Position numbers and translations under genes: made by a program. 64,000 nucleotides of DNA from Flaveria trinervia (lineage: Eukaryota; Streptophyta; Magnoliopsida; Asterales; Asteraceae). The notes under the pieces were generated by a model that did no database searches, was not told the origin of the DNA, and saw only the letters and a program-made list of their open reading frames with translations. The stretch is taken from NCBI GenBank assembly GCA_025506515.1, contig CM046447.1, positions 85,990,748 to 86,054,747 of the forward strand, in the 5' to 3' direction. The stretch's first letter is position 1; each line of letters starts with the position of its first letter. Below are positions 56,986 to 64,000 of the stretch, piece after piece.

Positions 56986-59757
56986 CATTCTAATCTATTA
57001 CTAATATTCTTATTATATTTATTTGAAGGATAAGTTTAAATATGCCATAAATTATTTTTATATTAAGTTTACATATAAGTTTACTTCAAATAAATATAAT
57101 TTGGACCATTAGGCTATAAATCAAAGTTGCCACTTATTGTTACTATTATAATTTTGAACTCTTCTTAACTATTATTATCATTCTTATTATTATTTATTGA
57201 TTTATTATAATATTTATGTTTTTTTTATTACTGTAAATATTGTTATCTGTTCTGATCATTATTGTTCATCCACTATCCATCTTCCTACTGTCAAAGTCAA
57301 ACACACATAAATGTACGTCTATTAATTTTGTCTTTAAAAGCATTATAATGTATTTTATCTTTAAGAATCAAGGGAGATTCATATCTGTTAAATGGCAAGT
57401 TTTGGGTTAAAATACGTGCATGTGATAGTTTTGAATTGTTTAATAGTAAAGATCTGATAGATTTGTTGTTTGAAAAACACGTCTTTTATTTAAATTTTAA
57501 TTAAAAAAAGATAACAAAACAAGTTAGTGTTCTTGACAAGTTTTAATAAGAAAAGAAAAAGTGAACAAGTAATGAGTTTCTTTTAAAAGGAAAGCCATTT
57601 CTTCATTTGGATAGAAAGATAAGGAATAAGTGAAAAAGTTATAATCATTTATAATCATAAAATTGCGTTTCTTCTTCATTATTTCTAATTCAATTTACAC
57701 GAATCAAATAATAGTTTCTTTTTATTTTTTTCTTAAATATTTTCCTTTACCTTTCATGTATTTACGGATACACCCACCTTGAGGTGTAAAATTATACTAG
57801 TCGGGTTGGTTAAACGTACATCTTTAAAATTTCTAGTGTAATCCTTGAAAGCTTCAAATCATGAGTATTTTTTTACATTTTAGTATTAAGGGTAGAAGAT
57901 GATTTTTGATCGTAAAAGCTAAAAGCTGATGAGGTTGTAAGGATACCTTATTGAGTAATCACTTTGATGACTTAATCAATTTAAGCATTTAGGTATATCA
58001 TACGATATGAATGTTTGGCAATTGGTGCAACTTCTAGGGTTAAGTTGATCTTAAACTCCACTTCTCTCTTTAGATTCTTTCATTAATATTAGTGCACTGC
58101 ATTTTAAAAACATGAAGCAGGTATGTAATACTATTTTGACTAATTAATAGAAATATATAAATTAATCAGAAAAAAAAGACATTAAAAGAATACAAGGAGG
58201 GACAAGTTTTAGGAATAAATCACTTTTTATGATTGAAAAACAGCAAGATTTTAACTTTTATCTTTAAGTAATGTCTTGCCAGAAAAAGGTAGGCCAAAGT
58301 ACAATCAGAAGAAAACTGGAGGGTTTAAAATGAAAATTTGGGCTCCACCATTTGTACCCATTTTCTAACTCTTGTTCTGTCTGTCTCTTATGCGGGGTCT
58401 AATGGGTTAAAAAAAATCTTAAAAACAAGACTAACATTATTATTTAGTCGCTAATGACACAAAAGTATAACTCAATTAAAAAACGTCACGTGGACTTATA
58501 TATCTAACAGTGCATGATTTTAGCTTTTATTATCAACATTTCTTTGGTTTTAGCCTTAACAATCGAAATGGCATGATGAGCTACCAATTAAGTATGAAAT
58601 ATGAACACTAAACCTTTTGGGCTAGATGAGCGATATGGCGAGACCGTCTTTTCAACCAACAAGATTTCGACACCTAAGTCCTACAAATAACTTTTTTTCC
58701 CTTTCATACGTGGTCATCTAATCCTCCACCTAATTTCGTGTTATTTATAAATGGTTCAAAATGGCCATTAATATAAGAAAAAATTAGTTAAATTGATTGT
58801 TTTTTTTTTTATGATGTTTATAAAACAACACCATTGAGTTTAGGTAAGATTAACTATAATCTTACCCAATGTTGTGTACTTGTGTAGACTAGACTCTAGA
58901 GTGTCGGTGTGTCACCACTCAATGCGTATAGATAATATAAAGAGGCCCATTTTAAGCCCATATAAGTACATAACCACGAGATCAGCCTCAAAACACACTT
59001 AATGCATAGATCCAAGATGCATGTACTAAGGATCCGCATGGAGGCCCATAATCATTATTCATATATCATAATTCACGTGGCCCAACTTAACCATGTCAAT
59101 GATCCTAATTTCCAAAATGTATACAGATTCGTTAGTGAGGAATAAACATTTTGAATTTATTAATGAAGGAATTAAATCAATATTTTGGTTAGTTTAAATG
59201 TATTAAGGTTTCTAAAATGTCTTTTACGGTGGCACGAAGCACCCAAAATAAGAAAGACGGGCATTTTAAAATAAAAAGAAAATTTTAATTTAAACAAATT
59301 AATATTGTTATAAATACGAACTTTTTTAATACTAACATGATGTTTGTGCCTTATGCGGTTTCTTATTGTATCTGTGTAATGTAACATATGTAATAAGTTT
59401 TCTGCTAGGGTATCTAAGTAGTTGGGTGGTTCGTAGTGTTAATAGAGATTTTAATAAAAACTTACAAATCAATCATTCTTTTTTGTAAATTGTTGTTAAA
59501 AGTGAATAATAAAACTGAGTCACTCTAAATACTAATAACAATAGATTAAGAACTTTATTGTAAAATTGAACTCTCACTTATCGTAGAGTAAAAACAAATG
59601 AAAAGAATGACAATCGTATACCTAACAATTCTTCACACCTCACTTTATAAACATGTATCACCAACTTTTGTGGTTAACAAAAAAAAGCAAAAGAAAATAA
59701 TTTATTATTACATTATAGACCAACAACTCCTATCGATGCTTATTCCTATGTCAAAAC
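56986..59757 (+). other. AT-rich intergenic region
   Basis: About 2.8 kb with no supported gene. Confidence 0.45.
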
Positions 59758-61724
59758 ATTAGGGTTGTTTATGAGCCGAGTTGAGCCAGTGCTAGGCTGG
59801 TGATCGGTGCCAAAGACCTGATCAAATAAGAAGATAATTTGCTTGTTTTGTGATTCCTAAATACCCTAATTAGTTAAGGTAAGTAGAGTGTCGATCCCAC
59901 GAGAAGTTCGTGGATGGTGTTACGTGTAGTTGATTCACAAATTAACTGAAGTTCCTATTGTCACTCGAGTGCAAATTAGAGATGAATGAAAACAACTTAA
60001 AAATGATTACTTTACGAAGCAAAACGAAAACTTGAACTTGGATTGAAATTAATGAGATGAAAGAGAGCAGCATCGGGTTTTAGAAATGTAATTGAAGGTA
60101 CAACCTATGTTTCCTCTAATTTTAAAATCAAATAGACATAATTTGCTTATCACATATGTTGAATGATAATTGTACACTGATAACCGATTATGCAAATTAA
60201 TTAGTAAACTAACTGATGTCTTATGCAAATTAATTAGTAAACTAACTGATATCACAATCTACAAACTTTATTTGTAAATTGTAATCACCAATTAGTGATG
60301 ATAACCTAATTATTACTTAATGGTTAATAATGTAAAATTGATAACTTGATAAGCAATAACCAAATCAAATAACACATCTTTAATCAACACATGGTTTAAA
60401 GCACATAAACAAATTAAAGTTCTAGAACAATCAAAGTTTATGTCTTGACTCGGTAAAAACATAAGCAAACATAATTGAATCACAACAATTCAATTGAAGA
60501 TGATCATGGGTTGTTTAGCCTTGCATCTTCATCTTAATCTCTTCAATCTTTCCCTTGAGCATACGACTTCTTGATTAGAGAGATTTTTAATCACTGAAAA
60601 TAGTCCAAAGATATGTTCTTCGGGTTGAAGGCAAGTGTCCCTTCAAAAGCCTATTGTTAGGGCTTTTATATTATTCAAATTTCAATATTAACATGACATG
60701 GTGTAAGTTACAGCCTCCTTATATTGTCCATATTCTTCCCTTGTTTTCAACACGTGGCAAGCAATAATCTTCATATCCTAGATATCCTTTATGAATATGG
60801 CCATTTATCTACATTTAACCTACATTTCAAAAGAGTAACAAATTAATATCATTTGAAATATGATACATATTAAAAACGTGACATTAAGTCTAATATGTGT
60901 ATGCATAATACCCAATTATCACCAGGCTAGGCTCGGCTTGAATTTCAACTGAGCTACCTCGGTTCGGTTTCGATTTAAACCAAGCTGGAAATCTGAGCTT
61001 GATCTCGGCTTGTTTTAAAATGAGTTGGCTCTTGGTTTTAATTTATAAACACAATTAAAAGAATTCAAATACAAAATAATTTTGACATACTATATAACTC
61101 AATATCAGTTAATTTCAAGTTCCATAAATATAAAAGTAATAAAAAAATCAAAAATCAACTTCATCAAAATAATAATATCAGCATTCGAACCAAATTCGCA
61201 ACACTAAATAGCAATTAGTTGTTTGTTTTTGGCATAAAATTGGAAAATATGCTTGAATGCTTTATTATAATGTGTGTGTATATATATATATAGAAGCAAC
61301 TCATGAAGTGACCCGATACAAACATTATAATTTAATTATATGAGATTATTAGAAATAACCACGGAAAACTATATCTATAGATGCTACATAACCTATAACA
61401 AATCTGACTGTTCTAAAAAATATAGTTTAATTTTCATAACACATAATATCGTGCTACTGTTAGCGAACGAACAAATGCCATAATATATGTTATATACGTA
61501 AAAGTAATATGTAGTACAAGTAAAATAATCCTAGCCATACTGATCTGAGCTAACAAGAGAGCCATATCGAGCCACTTGAGCTCATTACGAACCGAGCCAA
61601 GTTTAGATCGTTTTCATATCGTGTCAGCTCGACTTGGTTCAATTTCAAACCGATCCATTTCAAGTGAGTTTTTCTTGAGTTTTTTTGAACAAACTCCGAG
61701 CTGCGAGCCATTTGGACAGTCCTA
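59758..61724. mobile_element. hAT-like MITE rich in GAGCC/GGCTC, split by a repeat
   Basis: The left end TAGGGTTGTTTATGAGCCGA (59760) and, on the other strand, the right end TAGGACTGTCCAAATGGCTC (61724) form imperfect inverted repeats. GAGCCGAG-type motifs occur just inside both. Flanks GTCAAAAC (59750-59757) and GTCAACAC (61725-61732) match at 7 of 8. The interior is interrupted at 59799-60925. Non-coding. Confidence 0.55.
59799..60925 (-). repeat. Unclassified dispersed repeat, copy 2 (nested, inverted)
   Basis: Minus-orientation relative of 27116-27936, inserted within the hAT-like MITE. GCTAGGCT lies on both sides (59791-59798 and 60926-60933), a probable target duplication. The ends read GGTGAT and ATCACC. 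It contains a local duplication of TTATGCAAATTAATTAGTAA (60188 and 60222). Non-coding. Confidence 0.6.
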
Positions 61725-61732
61725 GTCAACAC

Positions 61733-62792
61733 TAATCTCCATTACTAGAAACTCTACTTCCTAACATGCATCATAAGTAATAACTCACAATCAGACCAAC
61801 TTTCTCACTAATGACTAGTACTTACTTCCATGTTAGATCCTATTAACCAACCTAGATCCCACTAGATACAAAAGTTCCTTCCAACTTGTTTTAGGGATTT
61901 TTCTTGGTAACTTCTAAATTAGTAAGTGTTGATCCAATAAATGCTATTTTACCCCTCACTATTTCCACCTAGTACTTTAGCAAACACAGTGTTCTCGACA
62001 ACCGCATCTTTTATCTTTTTCGTTATAACACAGGTTATAAAAGATAAGTGTTATCAGAATCATTAATTGGTGTATAGTAAAAAATAAACATCAAATCATC
62101 TTGATTCATCCAATTATCGTAATCACAAACTCAAAACTACACACTATATCACCTAACACAACATGATGAAGATCATAAACATCTCCTTAGTGAACACCCA
62201 ATGACACGACTAAACGAATGGCTGTGATGGTGCAGCGACACGGTGGAACGGTCAGGCGGGGCGGCTGCGACGGTCTGGTTAAACGACGATGACAGTTTGG
62301 TGAAGCGGCGATGACGGTCTGGCGACGATGATCGGTGCAGCGTGCCGACAGGTGGGAGGTTAATGGTGGGGAGATGAGTTTTTATTTTGAAAGTAAAATG
62401 ATAAAGATTTTCATTCAGCATGGTGATATAACTTAACCATTTAGTGCTGAATGAAATGGTTAAAAAACAGAGTTTTTCTAAAACGAACACTATCACCTCT
62501 TACTTAGGTGCTATTTGTTTTTTCTGTTGGAAAACTTCTGCAGTCTGCTGACCACTTCTGTAGACATCTGCGGTAGAAGAGGTAGACCAAACATTTGCAG
62601 TCTGCAAGAAAAAGACTGTTTATTTTTAACATCTGCAGAATGGTAAAAAATATTTTGTATTAAATTAAACCTATTTTTTAAACCTATTAACTTAAACCTA
62701 TTTTTTTAACACTTGCTTCCTTGGACTTGTACCACACACACACACACATCCATACGTACATACAACATATATACACAAACCACCATCATAAT
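61733..62792 (+). other. Intergenic with a CA microsatellite
   Basis: No gene seen. A GGCG-rich stretch at 62220-62370 encodes a low-complexity minus ORF (62173-62496) without a recognised domain. An (AC)n microsatellite is at about 62733-62748. Confidence 0.4.
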
Positions 62793-64000
62793 TGTAAGGC
62801 CCCGTTCCCGGACGGTTACAACTGGCCAATCATCGCACATAAAACGTATAATTACATTAACTCTAATAAAATATTGCAGCGGAATTATTAAAACAAACAT
62901 AATTTCATTAAGATAAACGCTTTTGCAAAATAATGCAATATTCATTACAAAATATCGTTTGTTCACATTATAATGCAAAAACATAATACAAATGAATGCC
63001 ATCCTGTAAGGCCTTGTTCCCAGAGACCTCACAGTTGGTCAATCAGAGCAGTTAAAACATTTAACATTATAATTATACAAACTTAAGCAGCGGAAATAAT
63101 TTATCAAAAACCATTCATTTTATTTAAACCACTGTTGTTGAGCAATACATCATCGTTTAACTAATTACAAAAGAATTTTTTTACTTCATTACAAAACAAC
63201 AACAACAACATATAATACGAATGGATGTCAGTCTTTTCCTGCCGAGTAGCTTCACCCTCATGCCATCCTCAACAATAATTACATGCCAACTGAAAATGTA
63301 TAAAAGTCAGTGTTGTTGAGTGAGTTCTAGTTTTAAAAGTAATAAAATAGTTTTTGTATGTTGTATATGAAAATACTCTTTAAATGAAATACAACTCTTT
63401 ACTGTATATGCGAGCACGCATTAACTCTATGAACAGATACTGTTCGTTCTCTTAATGTATGCCTTGTATGTTTTGTAAACTTTTATCTTTATCTTTCACT
63501 TTCGGTATGGACCAATGAGCAATACTCTAAACGTATGCGCGATGAAAACCGATGATGGGCCATCTATATCCCTCAAGAGAGTTCTGTTTACTGTATACAA
63601 GGCCAACCCAAACACCTAGGGTACGCTACAGAGGTCCTGCCAATATCCAAGACTGGCCCTGTGTGCATAATAGGGTTGCTAACCCGCAGAACAGTTGAGC
63701 TAACGACAACACGGTCGTGTACCTCCTGTAAACTTGCAAGACTTGTTAACATTTTATTAATGTTCCTCTTCTTTTCTTTATTGCTCTTTCTCTTTATTAT
63801 TATAATATACTTTACGTTACGATAATAACGATACCACGTAAAATCACACACTATAAGTAATAATAATAGCAATAATAATAATAAGGAACAATCATAATCA
63901 TGCATGAAACCCATCATTAATAAGCCCTAGTCAATCCTCGGTCAAAACCCTGAGAGCACAAACTCCCAAGAATTCTGTAATAAATTCTAAGTGTTGGGCG
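62793..64000 (-). repeat. Gypsy-type LTR (partial, minus strand) with duplicated end
   Basis: TGTAAGGCCCCGTTCCCGG at 62793 and TGTAAGGCCTTGTTCCCAGA at 63005 are, on the minus strand, LTR ends reading GGGGCCTTACA, the same style as the gypsy LTR ends at 8777 and 16404. Both are followed by a similar block (CCAATCA..., CAGCGGAA). The sequence continues to the window edge, so the element is cut. No primer site is seen left of 62793, so it may be a solo or truncated LTR. Confidence 0.5.

Noticed and set aside
58600..58680. Possible tRNA or SINE (GGGCTAGATGAGCGATATGG... GATTTCGACACC)
   Set aside because: The boxes are weak and no cloverleaf or defined ends could be drawn.

Overview
This is nuclear DNA from a flowering plant. 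It is AT-rich, dominated by retrotransposons and MITEs, and holds one recognisable host gene: a BAM1/BAM2-type leucine-rich-repeat receptor kinase at 29.8-33.0 kb. The Sirevirus third-ORF sequence looks like types I associate with asterids such as Asteraceae. That assignment is a weak inference; the sequence itself supports only a eudicot plant.

Layout. (1) 1-19.8 kb is a decayed Sirevirus-type Ty1/copia element (gag, pol, an extra 3' reading frame, polypurine tract, probable 3' LTR). Other elements have inserted into it: a Cassandra TRIM carrying 5S rRNA-like sequence (2678-3324, clean 5-bp target duplication) and a rearranged tandem Ty3/gypsy chromovirus (7715-16404) with three near-complete LTRs and one LTR stub. 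(2) 20.4-21.1 kb is a second, damaged Cassandra. (3) 21.1-29.6 kb is AT-rich intergenic DNA with a 360-bp hAT-like MITE, an unclassified dispersed repeat and a GGT-rich element. (4) 29.6-33.0 kb is the receptor kinase gene: promoter with TATA box and CA/CT microsatellite, an exon of 2.6 kb, an 88-bp intron and a short second exon. One base appears to be missing in exon 2, which breaks the kinase domain in this assembly. (5) 33-44.8 kb is intergenic with MITEs nested in one another, a PIF/Harbinger-type ORF1 remnant and a SINE-like sequence. (6) 44.9-51.5 kb is a degraded Mutator-like element or composite. Its minus strand encodes a FAR1-like/MULE transposase/SWIM/AT-hook/OTU-protease remnant. 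Its plus strand encodes a ULP1-like (C48) peptidase remnant. GC-rich ACGGGCCGTGAA motifs and a 53-bp-arm hairpin are spaced through it. (7) 51.5-64 kb is intergenic with a copia gag remnant, another CCA-rich element, a hAT-like MITE split by a dispersed repeat, and at the right edge a minus-strand gypsy-type LTR with a duplicated end.

Only the receptor kinase looks like a working host gene, and even it carries a frameshift here. Everything else is mobile DNA in various stages of decay, much of it nested, so insertion order can be read: Sirevirus first, then Cassandra and gypsy; CCA-rich element first, then a palindromic MITE; hAT-like MITE first, then the dispersed repeat. The strongest candidate for something uncommon is the 44.9-51.5 kb element, which pairs a transposase with two different ubiquitin/SUMO-type cysteine protease folds.
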